The notes beneath the pieces were generated by a model that worked only from the letters and a program-made list of their open reading frames with translations, ran no database searches and was not told where the DNA came from. 64,000 nt of DNA, taken from contig NC_060901.1 of NCBI RefSeq assembly GCF_014805685.1, positions 20,112,405 to 20,176,404 of the forward strand. The letters run 5' to 3'. This DNA is from Silurus meridionalis. Its lineage: Eukaryota > Chordata > Actinopteri > Siluriformes > Siluridae. Shown here in pieces: positions 32,773-44,860 of this stretch. The translations under genes were made by a program, and so were the position numbers. Position 1 is the stretch's first letter. Each line of letters opens with the position of its first letter.

Positions 32773-35593
32773 ACAGGCTCGTGCTCAGTGACGCCATGTT
32801 TCTCCTGCACACTTCTCACACACACTGAGATGTTTTACGGAAAAGATCTGCGATAAACTCACTGCTGAAGTGTTCTTCTGTCTAATGGCTACATCAAGGA
32901 TGAGTAATGAACTGAACAGGAAAAGTAAATTGGTTAAACACATATGACTGCAAAAGATTTCAAACTAAAGTGACCTCTGATTTTTTTGGTCATTGTTTTT
33001 GTTAGACTTAATCACAGATGATGAAGCTGATGACAAAGCAGATAAGAAGAGGAGTGGAAAATCACCACCAGGCTCGTTCTATTACACTCCTGTGTTTGAT
33101 TGGAATGTCAAGTGTGTGGATGTTGTCAGGGACTCCAGCTCTGGAAAATAATAACTCTTGACGTTTTCATGTGTCTCTGGTCGATTACTCCTGTGGATTT
33201 GGGATTAAACATAAGATTGTGGGATAGTTCTCATTGGATCGGAAGTGTGTGTTGGTGCTCAGTTGTACGTCGTTATTGACATATCTGCAGTTAACAGCTT
33301 TTAAACCTTCAGCTGTTCATTCAGCTCTCGTCATAAATCTACACTTGGAGGTTGAATCGGGTTGATGAGATTTACAGCTTGGTAATCGAGATTCTTTTTC
33401 TTTTTTGTTTTTGAAACTGCTCTGAACAACAGCTGCTGAAAGCTGCTCTCTGTGCCAGGAGTTTTATGAGGAGCAAAGCCGTGATGCTCATGCTGCAGCA
33501 GTTGAGATCTCATGGGACGACTGTCGAGGCTTTGGGAAGGTTGGATTGTCATTCCAGAGGCCAGACAAAGCCAAATCTTATTGAAGTGGAAGAAATCGGA
33601 ATGGATTTGACAAGCATGATCCCCACTTTATCTTGTGAAAATTCTTCAGCAAGGTAGAGCATTGTTGTGAAAGAGGTGAGGCTGGTTCTCACAGTGCAAC
33701 ATGAGGATCCACATGGGGAAAAAATCTAATTCAAGGTAGAATCCCAACTCAGGTTTTAGTGCCTAGAGCAGTAGTTCTCAGGGTTTAGAGGTTTACCCCA
33801 AAGGGGCAGCTTTAAGTACAGTGCAAATCCGAAATCTGTTCTTTTGGCTTAGTATCAGTACGTCTGATCACTAGAATTAATTCAATGTCCTCAACGTCGT
33901 CTCATTGCTACATTAATGAGATCTTTCGAGTAACATTGTATAAATATTAGCCATAGTGTTATTTTTGCCCACTGAATGCACTGATTAAAATAAAAAACCC
34001 AAAACAATCACCCCGATCTATTCCTAGAGTAGAACAGAAAGTGTGTGAAGAGCACCTGCCTGGTCACTATTGAGTCGTGACATTGGAAAAGCCAGCAGAT
34101 TTTATGAGAAATGGTATTTAAGAGCTGTATAATGACCTGCGAGTTAGAGTGTTGTGAGGACTAACATTTGGATTGTTTGATTATTTCCTGAGATAATTTA
34201 TAGATTCAACAGGTAAAGACGTTTGATAAGATGCCTTTAGTAATGACGATCCACATAAAAACCACACGTTCATGAAGTACTATAATTTACTGTGGGGTGC
34301 AAGAGCTCACGCTGAGGGCATGAAAAATACTCGTCTTGTGGATAGAAGATCTCAGGTACATCTGCATGATGACATGATGGAAATCCTACACACATAAATG
34401 ACCTGTGGAATCTGGCAGTCGATCCACAGAATTACTAGTAAAAGCAAACCTACACAAGTACAGAATAAGCCCTGGAGTGGACATCTGGGGTATTTTTGCC
34501 AGCGTATGACAGTGCCATTAGCATCTTAATCACTTTTGGCTGTAAGGTGCACGTGGGAATGAATCTCCTTTATTTGGTAGTCCTAAAATATTCTGGTATC
34601 CAGGAGGAAAAGTCAGAAAGGGTCATGCTTGTTTGCTTGGTGATCATGCTGAGTCAGCATTGCCTTCGATCCACACAAGCTGTTGAGGTTGTTTGTTCAA
34701 GGAGATCTGGTTTTATCATAGGCACTGTAATGAATGTCACTACAGAGTATTTTGCTATGCAGTGAAAAGAAAAAAAATGACAAACTTCTCTAAGTATCTG
34801 GCTCCTAAATGGTACTTCAGAAAATCCAGATGTATTTCTGTACCCCAGCTGTAGTTTGTGCAGTACCAACGTGGGTGGTGCTGTTGTCCTTTACAGGAAG
34901 ATCCACCCAAGAAATGTAAGTATCCTAAGATTTTGGGATCTGAACTCCAGATGCCCTTTTTCCAACATTTTTCAAACGAACTAAACTCCCACTGAGGGCA
35001 CTTAATGCCGCTATAAGCACCGTGACATATTTTAGCAGTCGTAAAGATTTGATGTGTGTAGGTGTGACAACACACACATCTCAATTCAATACATTTTATG
35101 ACTCCAGGCAGAGCTGAGCTTTGGAAAGACCGGTATGCTTGTAGAGAAAACATTGTTTTGACATGATGACAGCTGTGATGCAGAAGTGCCTGCAGCAACT
35201 CCAGCATCTCACCCAGACTTTAACCATGATAAGCAAAACAACTCAACATTCTGAGCCAGATTTCGGTGATTGTTATCAAAAAACAAAGTAGAAAACCAGG
35301 TGTACTGCACAAAATGATTTCAATAGATTGGAATTAACAGAATATATTACAGGGTTCTTTTTTAACATAAATGTGCACCAACTTGGCAAAACCTTTTACA
35401 TGGTGAAATTTTAACATTTTACATGATGCTAATTTAACATTCTACTTATATTTTTTTCATTGACGACACGTCACACATTTTACCCATTCATATTTATACC
35501 TAAAAAAACAATCAATTCTTTCTGTTTATCATATAAAAATATCTTTATATAAGTGTTATATCCCAATGTTAGATAGCAGAAAATCTTGCCTGA
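32773..35593. other. Non-coding, mostly unique sequence
   Basis: No supported gene. At 34897-34915 a 19-base segment lies between a good acceptor (TGTCCTTTACAG) and a good donor (GTAAGTAT), a possible micro-exon, but this is weak on its own. Near 33765-33830, GCAGTAGTTCTCAGGGTTT resembles a worn hAT end. Otherwise nothing is recognised. Confidence 0.35.
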
Positions 35594-35613
35594 CATATAT
35601 ATATATATATATA
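35594..35613. repeat. Short (TA)n tract at Tc1 insertion edge
   Basis: Ten TA units immediately before the Tc1-like remnant. Tc1 elements insert at TA, so the tract is probably the target or its expansion. Confidence 0.9.
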
Positions 35614-36410
35614 CCCAAAACCCAAATTCCATAAAAAAAAGTAAGGACTGTATAAAAAAGTACAAAATGCAATGATTTGCAAATCTCATAAACCCATATT
35701 TTATCCCAATAGAACATTTTAAATGTCTCATCATTTACAAAACATAATATCATCAGAAGTGTCAAAGAATCTGGAGAAATCTCTGTGCAAAGGGATAAGG
35801 GTGAAAATCAATGTTGGATGGCAGTGATATTTGGGGGTTTTCAGGGGCCACTGCATTTAAAACAGTCATGATTCTGTAATGAAAATCACTGCATGGGATC
35901 ATTAACACCTCCAGTAATTATTGTCTGAGAACACAGTTTGCATGTCATCCACAAATGCAGTTTAAATCTCTATGATCGAGAAACACCACCATCCTCTCTG
36001 GGACAAAACTCATTTAAAATGTACTGAGGGAAAATAGAAAACTGTTCTTTGGTCAGACGAATCTAAATAAAAAAATATATTTGGAAACCATGGATATATC
36101 GTGTTCTCTGGACTAAAGAGGAGTGGGACCATTTGGCTTATTATTAGCAATCAGCTGAAAAAGCCACATCTCTGATGGTATGGTGGTGCATTTTTACTTG
36201 TGGAATGGTCAGCTTGCACATTTGGAAAGGATTCATCAATGCTGAATGCTATATACAGGTTTTAGAGCAACAAATACTTCCAACCAGAAAACGTCTTTTT
36301 CAGGGAAGACCTTGTATATTCAAGCAAAACAATGAAAACTGCATACTGCATCTATTACTATAGCACTTCAAAATAAAGATTCGGGGTACTAAACAGTTTC
36401 CTCTGGCCAA
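35614..36410 (+). pseudogene. Tc1-like transposon remnant, 5' end and catalytic core pieces
   Basis: The start ACCCAAATTCCATAAAAAA and the segment TTTGCAAATCTCATAAACCC match, in reverse complement, the end of the copy at 50873-51210, so these are the inverted-repeat ends of one family. The interior keeps transposase landmarks: TGGTCAGACGAATC (the WSDES region around the first catalytic Asp) and GRPCIFKQNNENC, which is the FxxDNA-type motif with the second Asp changed to Asn. Several stops occur. The remnant ends near 36410 before the final Glu region. Confidence 0.7.
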
Positions 36411-37908
36411 CGTGAGTTTTACAAAGTTAATACATACAAAAGTAAATAAAGTAAATGTTTTGGTGAAATATACCGACACTTTTTCTTGAGAGTTTTCATG
36501 GTTTTTGTTTGTGTCTGTCTGCCAGAATTCAACCAAGGCAGCATCCAATTGCTTTTCTTCACACTTCCATACAAATATGAAAAAAAGAGCAGAAATACAC
36601 CGAATAAAGCAGCAGCAATATGGTTTTAGAAAAAAACAATGAACAGAATATGCCTAAGTGAGTTTCTACTTCAGCCTCTATGGAGTCTCATCGTGAACAA
36701 CTGCGCACTACAGAGATGCCCAAACTTCCAAATTGTATTAGTCATTTATCTGCTGTGCATGAGGACTAGACAGAATAGCTCAGATTGCTCACTGAAGAAG
36801 ACACCAGCCACCATGTAAATGTTAAAAGGTTGAGCACCTGCACTACAGGCAAACACACCCACTGATCTAAATAACCGTATGATATTTACCTCCAGGCCAG
36901 AAATAAACCATCCTGCTTTCTAATAATGCCTCAGTTTCAGGCTAGAATTCTGTCTACCTCCATAAGCAGCCATCTTTCATCATTATGTCAGCGTCCAATG
37001 AATCTAGGAGAAAAAAAAGATCTATGATTAAGTTGTAATCAATGCTTTTAAAGCTGACAGTGCTTCCCAGGACGACTCAGATTTTAAATCCTTGATTTTG
37101 CTCAAAGGATTTCTGATTGCAATATTCATTAAGCTTTTCTTGCTGTGATGTTTTCCGGCTTATAATTTCTACATGAGATCGATATTAAAATGTGCTATTT
37201 TGTGAAAAAAGGAGTATAAGATGCCAGGCACAGCAGATGGATTTAGTTTTCATTCATGAATGTGTAAAGTCTGCTCTCGCACTGACTTGGACTGAACGTG
37301 AGAAGCTGAGAAGTTTGCCAGGATCTCATTGTGGTTCCATTTTGTAGAAAAACACGGACAAGAGAAATATTTTGTTTCGAGGTGAAGGAGAGTTGATAAT
37401 ATTCACTCATCTTAGGTAACTGCTTTGTTCTGAGCAGGTTCATGGTGGATTTCGTGGCTTAGTTGCAAGAGTCCGTTTATTTGTAGGTCAAGCTGGTAGA
37501 TATGTGAAAGAGATATTTCAGAGACGTTTTTTATAAACTCTGGGCTTTTTCATGCTGGAATATTCTGTGTTGAAATCTATTTTCACAGACTGGGTGTGAA
37601 CACAACTCCTTTATAACCCATCAATAAGTGGAGGAAAAAATTCTACATTTCTTCACTGTTCTCCAATATGTAACTAGTTCATAAAGCTACTGTCAGGTTT
37701 GTTAAGATCCAGTGGAATGTAATTTAAATGCCATTGGCACAATTTGTGTCAGTCATTTATTCATTTCAGTGACATCACTATTACTGTCTGAAGGAAATGC
37801 AGCAACATATAGAAGCAAATAATGTTTTTGTTGGGACAAGTGGTGCAAATCTGAGATTAAACCCAGAATACACAGGAAATGCAGTTTAGCAGTTTGGATA
37901 CAACCCTG
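36411..37908. other. Non-coding, no feature recognised
   Basis: Unique-looking AT-rich sequence with no supported gene or named repeat. Confidence 0.4.
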
Positions 37909-38130
37909 TACTAGAGATATGTTTCTCCATAACTGAGGCCAATGCGATAGCGAACGATGCGATGCATTAAAAGATACATATAAAGCAGCTACCGGCACGA
38001 TACAATACGATTCACCAATATTACGATGCAAAAACGATCCGATTTCCATTCGATTTAACGCGATACGAGTCAATGTGATACGATGCAGTGGAATAAATCT
38101 GATGCGCTGTAATTCAATAAGGTAATTTCT
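37909..38130 (+). mobile_element. ATCG-rich hAT-like piece, copy A
   Basis: GTACTAGAGATATGTTTCTCC, then ATAACTGAGGCCAATG, followed by many GATACGAT and ACGATCCGAT words. The reverse complement of 48495-48677 has the same order (ATAACTGAGGCCGATG, CGATACGATAC, GATTTCCATTCGATTTAAC). TAGAGATG-type ends with ATCGATA-rich subterminal DNA are typical of some fish hAT elements. No transposase. Confidence 0.5.
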
Positions 38131-40422
38131 GTGGTTCACACAAACATCCAATCATCAATTTCCTTCAGAGCCTTCTGACTTTTAACCTAAAAAAAAGATG
38201 AAATAAAACCAGATGTTCTTTTCCTGTTGTGTCTGCAGGAAGATGCAGCTCTACCTCTGCCATGTTAATCTGTATTCTGTGTGACTCTCAGGACACGCCT
38301 CCGTCTCCGTATTGTTGTGATACGTCATATTCACGTCACTTTCGAATAATAAATGTTTAGCGCTTCCACTAATAAATATATGTAGATAAATTTTTTACTT
38401 CCAACGCAAATGTGTTCAAAAGGATGGTAAATTGTATCTGTATTTCATTGGCTCTGTACATCTACCTTCTACAATGAGAAACAAGTTGAATCGAATCGAA
38501 TTTAATCTAATTCAGTGGGACAAACATTTTTTCCCCAGATTGAAACATTTTTTCTCTAATGCCAGTGAATTTCCTTGACAAACATTTAAAGGCAGAATTG
38601 TAAAGACACAGTAAACTATTAATAATAAAAACAGAAGCTGTATTTCCAATAATTACCATTCGATTAGAAAATAATGGAGATTATTTTGCTGCTCGTATCT
38701 GGAGCCGGTTCTCAGCTCCTCAATAAACATGCATGCATTTTCACCACGTTCTCTCATGGATATATTTTTCTCGCAGCTTGTTTTTGCAGCCCACACATCT
38801 ATATCTGAACGCCATGCGCTTCGCGTCACTCCTTAGCTGACTTTTTCAACTTCCTGCCAACTCCTTTTCGCACGCTAAAAATTTGCATTAATTAGCCAGA
38901 CTCGGAGAAGCTGCACGAATCTTGCGGCAAGATGAATGCTTCTGAACGATCCTCTCCCTCATCCAACTCCTCCCTCCATTCCCCCTCACCACCAAACACT
39001 GGAAGTAAATAAACATTGTCACCTCGCCTGCCTTCGAAAATGGGAAAATTGAGTGTCAAGACTGCCGGCGTGCCGCTTCTAAATCACAACACGTAGAGCG
39101 GTTTTTAGAGCAGTTTTAAACTGTCGCACCACCACGGCTTCGGGTGCTTGTACCCATGAGGCTTTGCATGAAGACACACAGATGATGACTTTATTGTATG
39201 TGCTTGGGATGTTGCGCTGTAGCGAAAAAACATGAGCATCGAAGCCTTCTTTAGTTTCCTGTACATTTCCTGTATAGACTTTGTTTCTGTAATGCATTCG
39301 AAGAACTAACCCAATCTTGCAGCTGCTTTAGAAAATAAACACACCCCTTTTTAAACTCCTGCCTTTTTAATCCATAATAGTTGAATTAATAACATGCCTT
39401 TCAGTTACGAATTACACGCAGCTCCCGCAATTAACCAGCAGACACGCCGTTAAAGCACTTCATTAGGCTCCAGTCCCCGTTTTAGACCTACGTACGGTGC
39501 ACACTGGAACCATGCAAACACTTCATGTGTGCACTTAGCTGGGAAATGTGGATAATTGCGTCCTCAGTTATATAAAACAAATATGTTAAGTGAGATTTAG
39601 GTCAATACACACTCGTGTGTCTTTTATCACACAGCCTGGTCTACATTTAGAAATAAATGCACATGTTTAAGCGCATGAATAAACATGCTGTTGTAGGAAA
39701 ATGATGGGTGGTGTGATCCCGGCTGATTAATGATTTTTCTTTAACAGTACATTGCAGTGTGTTTTATTCCTCTTATACCATCTTCAAAATCATTTTATTC
39801 TTCTGCATTGCCATTAAAGAAACTACGCACTGGAAAGAAAATACAACATGAGATTTTCTCTACAATCAATTATTGTTGTGCTGTCACACTTTTTGGGAAT
39901 CTCTCAGCCTTGTTATAACCTCCTGCTAATATCTCTAATGCAGCATGATGAGGGGCGCCATTATCTAAATAATCCTCCCACAGTGATCGCTGTACGATTC
40001 CAAATACTCATGAATAAGCAAATCCACACTTTTTCAGTTCATAACATGATAGAAATGTATTCTGAAAGGTTTTCTGACCTTTACCTGCTTAAACACACTG
40101 ATTACATAAGCTGAGTTTTTCCAGCCCTAAAAAAAAAAAGGCCACTCAGGTCTTCATTTGTATTAACAGACCTGCAGACAGAAAGGTTTTTTAAGTTTCA
40201 CATGCAGAGCAGCAAAGTGAGCAAAAACACAACGACCTGACGGACAAACAAAGGCACAGACATTCCTAACGAACGAGGAGCCGGAGAGACGGGAACGAGA
40301 GAAAATCAATAGAAGCTTAAAGAAGTAAAGAGAGGCTGGAAAAGATGTGTGGAGTTTATACAAGCATTCAGTGTGCATCCTCAATGCCTCTAACTCTTTA
40401 ATATATTAGTCATTTATTTTTT
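38131..40422. other. Non-coding unique sequence
   Basis: No supported gene. The block 38690-38940 is repeat-free and contains ATTTGCATTAATTAGCC, an octamer overlapping a TAATTA core. The block 39360-39490 holds TTGAATTAATAAC and GCAATTAACCAGC. Both are good candidates for conserved enhancers, on sequence character alone. Confidence 0.4.
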
Positions 40423-40524
40423 ATATCTAGCTCAATGGTTAAGGTATTGGACTTTGGATCTGAAGGTCTGAACGTCATGAGTTTAAATCCCAGCCACACC
40501 AAGCTGCGACTCCTGGGTCCCTGA
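40423..40524 (+). mobile_element. tRNA-derived SINE, left member of a tail-to-tail pair
   Basis: A-box TAGCTCAATGGTTAAGG, then TTGGACTTTGGATCTGAAGG, B-box GAGTTTAAATCCC, then CACCAAGCTGC and GGGTCCCTGAGC. Same family as the SINE at 44408-44569. It meets an inverted relative at about 40524. Confidence 0.7.
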
Positions 40525-40612
40525 GCAGGGACCTAGAGTGGCAGCTTGGCAAAACTGGGGTTTAAACCCCCAACCTTCTAAACAGTTACCCAGAGCCTTA
40601 TCTAATGAGATA
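40525..40612 (-). mobile_element. tRNA-derived SINE, right member of a tail-to-tail pair
   Basis: On the minus strand: GAAGGTTGGGGGTTTAAACC (B-box region), then TTGCCAAGCTGCCACTC and TAGGTCCCTGC. The A-box part is worn. The join with the left member makes a hairpin around CTGGGTCCCTGAGCAGGGAC. Confidence 0.6.
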
Positions 40613-40654
40613 CTCCTTAACTCTTCAGTTCCTTTCCTCATTCTCTCACTCCTG

Positions 40655-40661
<7 letters not shown>
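40613..40661. other. Short unique spacer
   Basis: Pyrimidine-rich sequence leading into the CA repeat. Confidence 0.4.

Positions 40662-40718
<57 letters not shown>
40662..40718. repeat. (CA)n microsatellite
   Basis: About 57 bp of CA repeats directly beyond the SINE pair. Confidence 0.98.
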
Positions 40719-40720
<2 letters not shown>

Positions 40721-41411
40721 CATGCCCAAAAGAACCATATTAAATTACCATTGTCTGTGTTTTATTTTAAAGTGATCGCATTAGTCTACAGCCTCTGAAC
40801 AATTATAAATCCATCGAGCGAATTCACAGCCTCAAACGAACTGGAACTGGAGACTCTCGCTCTCCTCGTTTCCTCTCTCCTTCCTCCGTCTATGTCTCCA
40901 GTCTTTTTTTTTCTGCCTTGTGAAAGGAGAGAAGTAGTACTAAGCAGGACAGAGCAGTGAAAAATTTTTTTATACCAAACCCAAACTCAATAATGACTTT
41001 CAGCCTCGATGGCACCAGTCATTTATTCGACTTCCACCACGCGTCTCACAAGCCGCAGAAGGAGAAGTTACGCCCTGGAGTCAGGAAGTCAGTGTGTAGA
41101 AGCAGGCCACCGTGATGATGCTCGTGTTTACTTCTGCACTTTAGAAACCAGACTTTTCAATAATTCATGAATGACGTTTATGGGGCACTGTTTGAAAATC
41201 GGTGTAGCTGATGCTAAGCAGTGTAACAGAAATGCTGAGAACAGAAAGGAGATCAATGTAAAGGAAAGTGCACCTGGTCTTTAATCAGTTCAGAGCTCCT
41301 GTAATGTTCAGACGCTGCAAACACGTCTGACTGATACATCAGAGCTTCAGATTCACTTCCTTTCATGTTGCAATTTATTGGATTGTTGTCTTTTTTGGCT
41401 GTTATCACCCG

Positions 41412-41413
<2 letters not shown>
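40719..41413. other. Non-coding, no feature recognised
   Basis: No gene. The ORFs that cross from here into neighbouring CA/GT tracts are repeat artefacts. Confidence 0.4.

Positions 41414-41464
<51 letters not shown>
41414..41464. repeat. (GT)n microsatellite
   Basis: About 51 bp of GT repeats, 158 bp before a CA tract of opposite polarity. Confidence 0.98.
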
Positions 41465-41465
<1 letters not shown>

Positions 41466-41620
41466 GTGTTTTGGATCAAGGCAGGGGTTCGGACTCTGCC
41501 AGGACACATGCTGTTTTGTCCATCTGTATGACAGCCCCCAGCGCAGGTCTCTCACCTACACAATCACCTCTAAATAATGGAGCAGGGACAAAGAGAGAAG
41601 AACCATGGTGTGTTCCGCCC

Positions 41621-41622
<2 letters not shown>

Positions 41623-41687
<65 letters not shown>
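41623..41687. repeat. (CA)n microsatellite
   Basis: About 65 bp of CA repeats with a T break near 41660. With the GT tract at 41414 it forms an inverted simple-repeat pair. Confidence 0.98.
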
Positions 41688-43144
41688 GCCAGAGGGATAT
41701 GGTATTGTCTGGTCCAGCTGGAGAAAGAGAGCAGTTTAGTGTGCAGGTTGCAAAGATTCAGGACCTTTATATGGGATTTGACCCTTTAATGTGACTGCAG
41801 CTCGAATCCATCACACATCACTGCTCTGCAATTTGCTTTTCTTCTACAAGTGTGTGTCGACCCTTGCTAAATATTATAATGAAGAAAAGCACTGAGAATC
41901 TACAGACAACCTGCTGTTATTATACTTTTTCTTCTTTTTTAGGCTCACGTGCCTGATACAGTCCATCGAATCAGAATCATATTGCCATGAGTATCATGAG
42001 TTGCATGTACAAGGGATTTATTATGGTGTGTAAATATAAAAATACAAAAACAATTAATAAAAAGAGTAAATAATAAAATTCATGTGCAAAGGTTTTGAGC
42101 CCGTGTCCAAAAGGTAAAAGTTATGAAAAAAGCGTATTGAGTTCAACACACACAACTTTTCTCCAACACTTTATAGAAAATACAAATCATCACCATATGA
42201 CACAAAACTTGGTCGGTACAAATCAAAACTTGAACTGGAGATAGCACATTTTGTGAAAGCGCCACCTACTGATCAATATGAAAGGCCGTTTCCGTCACCT
42301 AAAAAAAATGTTACCTAATTGTGACTGCAAAAAGCTGCTTCCAGATTTATTGCATATCATTTTGAATGAAAACTATGAAGAATAAATGCCCTTCATGTGT
42401 TAGAGCACATTAAATGTCTCACTAAAATAGCTGTTGGAACTGTTACTATTAAAACATAATATCAGTTAGATTTCAATCCGAAGTGCTGATTATTCAACAC
42501 CTTTTGGCCAATCAGAATCAAGAATTCAGCAGTGCTGTGTTATAATGAATCCTGCAGGTTCAGCAAAAAATAACTACTGTGCAGGTCAACGTTCGTTCCC
42601 AGAGGTAAAAAGTAAACGCACCCCAAAGCTTAAACAGTCCCCAAAGTCCAATTAGGCAGCGATTTATGGTGCACTACATCCTGAAAGTCCTTGAGGCAAT
42701 AATCACACTGCTTTTTTCATAAAGCCATTTTTAGAAACTTTTATCAAACAGGACTAAGTGCATATAAACCTTTTCACTTTATTTCCATTCTCATAGTTGA
42801 CATTGTATTTTTGCTGATTGTTATTTAGTAGTATAAAGTAAATAATTGATTTGTTGAAGAAATAAAAACTAATTCATGAGCAAAACTCACCGATTCACAC
42901 ATTAAGTGCAGGACTGGACCCTCATCTGTAAAGAAATGATTGACTGATTAAACACTACTGAATAAACAAGGATAAAATCTCTTTCATGCATGGAATTATT
43001 CATTAATTCAGATGTCCTAAAATATAAAAGAGGTCATTTACACCTTTATAGAAGCACTGACTTGATTAGCTTAAAGACACTGTTTCAAGTTCCAAGTTTT
43101 ATTTGTCATACGTACAGAAGTTTTACAATGAAATTCTTAAGTAA

Positions 43145-43148
<4 letters not shown>
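41688..43148. other. Non-coding; possible LINE-tail-like fragments
   Basis: At 41968-42060, CGAATCAGAATCATATTGCC and GTACAAGGGATTTATTATGG, then ATATAAAAATACAAAA, resemble a common fish repeat of the AATCAGAATCAGCTTTATTG type. At 43082-43140, TTTCAAGTTCCAAGTTTTAT and TTGTCATACGTACAG resemble another. No gene; boundaries not defined. Confidence 0.35.

Positions 43149-43208
<60 letters not shown>
43149..43208. repeat. (TA)n microsatellite
   Basis: About 60 bp of TA repeats. Confidence 0.97.
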
Positions 43209-43211
<3 letters not shown>

Positions 43212-44121
43212 TTATTTGAATATATAAACATATCACATTAGCATGAAGTATTTTTATAAGAATATGGAGATGCACAAGTAGAATGTATATTTTACAGTAA
43301 TTGTGCAAAACTACACAAAGTTGAGCTAATTTTCAAAACATCGCGTTTAGATCTACATTCTCAGAAGGTTAATGTACACAGGAAAGACAGAAACAAACTT
43401 CACAAAAACATTTTATTGATTGAGTTTTTACTGTTAATTAAACAAAGCACTGTAGCTGCAGTGACTATTTCTGCTATTTTTTGCTCGGTAGTTTGTAGCT
43501 TGTAGTTCTACAAGCTTGTAGTTCGACACCTCTGTCACAAAGCATCTCCAGACATGTGGCCACAAAATGATGAGCAAAATATTATACAAATCAAGAAATC
43601 CTCAGACTTATCCTGTTAGCAATGTGAAAAGCCACAATGACTCTTCCCTCCAGAGAAGAAAGCATGTGGTACTGAATGCTACCTCCTGCGAAGGACACGG
43701 GACAAAAGAAAAACATGCCTCCTGTGCCACCCACAGCCCTAAAACACCTTTGATTAATATTAGTTGTCACTACAAACTGTGTCACTTGTGAGGATTTTAC
43801 ACACCAACACTACAGGTTCTGACAGGGAGCCGAGGGGAGAAGATACGCTGGGGGCAAAGACCTGGTCACCATACACACTGATGGAAACCAGAGCAAGAAC
43901 ACAAGAGTATGTTCACACCTACTGAGAAAAACTTAATCATTGTATTTAATTGAAGAGAAACAGAGTCCACCTCCTTGTCAGATGCAGAATACCGTCCATG
44001 TCAGCGTGATTCAATCTTCACCAGGAGTAATGACAAAAAACACATCCAGAGATGAACCATAAGGAATTCAGAAGATTCTAAAGATTAAAATTTATGACAG
44101 AAGCTCCAGTTTACACAATGA
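43209..44121. other. Non-coding, no gene recognised
   Basis: A duplicated CTTGTAGTT word sits at 43496-43525. ORFs at 43567-43791 overlap on both strands without recognised domains. Confidence 0.4.

Positions 44122-44156
<35 letters not shown>
44122..44156 (+). repeat. Poly(A) tract
   Basis: About 35 A residues immediately before an R1 repeat copy. It may be the tail of an unidentified retrocopy ending here. Confidence 0.95.
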
Positions 44157-44157
<1 letters not shown>

Positions 44158-44158
44158 A

Positions 44159-44860
44159 TCTCAAGCACAAAAGAGTGTTAGAAATAATAACCTTGCTCCT
44201 GGTGCCGTCATGAGGAACCGATTATTCCATGCTTTTAGCTCAGACAATGGTGTAACACCACCAGCTGAACTTAGCATGAGAGAAATACCTCTGGATTGAG
44301 TTCTCTTTAATTAGAGACACTCTGTGTGATTATGGTTCCACATGAACAGCCTAAAGTTCCATGAAGATACTGAGCAACTCAAGAACTTTGAGGATGGATT
44401 TAGACTGAGGCCCTTATCCAGAGCGACTTGCATTTGATCTCATTCATACAACTGAGCAGCTATGGGTTTAAGGGCCTTACTCAAGGGCCCAGCATTGGCA
44501 GCTTGGTGTGAACTCATGACCTCCAGATCCAAAGTCCAATGCCTTAAACTACTGAGGAATCACCCCTCCATTAATATCAACAGTCTGCAACAATGTGCTT
44601 AGGACCTCAGTTTGCATTTAACCATCATAACTGTGCCTTCACAATGATGGAGCTGTAATGAATGGACACTGGGTGATGAGGATGAGGATGTTTCCTCCTC
44701 ATGAAGTTTCAGGAAGTTTTTTATTTACTACAGGATCACTTATTAGGGATAAACTTATATGAAATAAATGAATATTATCTCTGTAAAGCTGCTTTGAGAC
44801 GTCCAGTGTTAAAATCGCTCTTAAAAAAGATCTGAAATGAAGTGAATTTGCTTGTAGCTC
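44159..44860 (+). repeat. R1 interspersed repeat, copy 2, with nested SINE
   Basis: The body has TTAGCTCAGACAATGGTGTAA, CCAGCTGAACTTAGCATGAG, GGTTCCACATGAACAGCC and TACTGAGCAACTC; after the SINE it continues TTAATATCAACAGTCTGC, TTCACAATGATGGAG and ends with CTGTAAAGCTGCTTTGAGAC. Copy 1 (1-210, minus) and copy 3 (63398-63535) share the body. The repeat has no coding potential I can see, and its class is unknown to me. Confidence 0.75.
44408..44569 (-). mobile_element. tRNA-derived SINE nested in R1
   Basis: On the minus strand: head TCAGTAGTTTAAGGCATTGG (A box), TTTGGATCTGGAGGTC, B-box region ATGAGTTCACACC, body AAGCTGCCAATGCTGGGCCC, and tail TCGCTCTGGATAAGGGCC. It interrupts R1: host bases GGATTTAGACTG on one side and ATTAATATC on the other are continuous in copy 1 (GGATTTGGATTGTAATTAATATC, split here for length). 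Confidence 0.8.
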
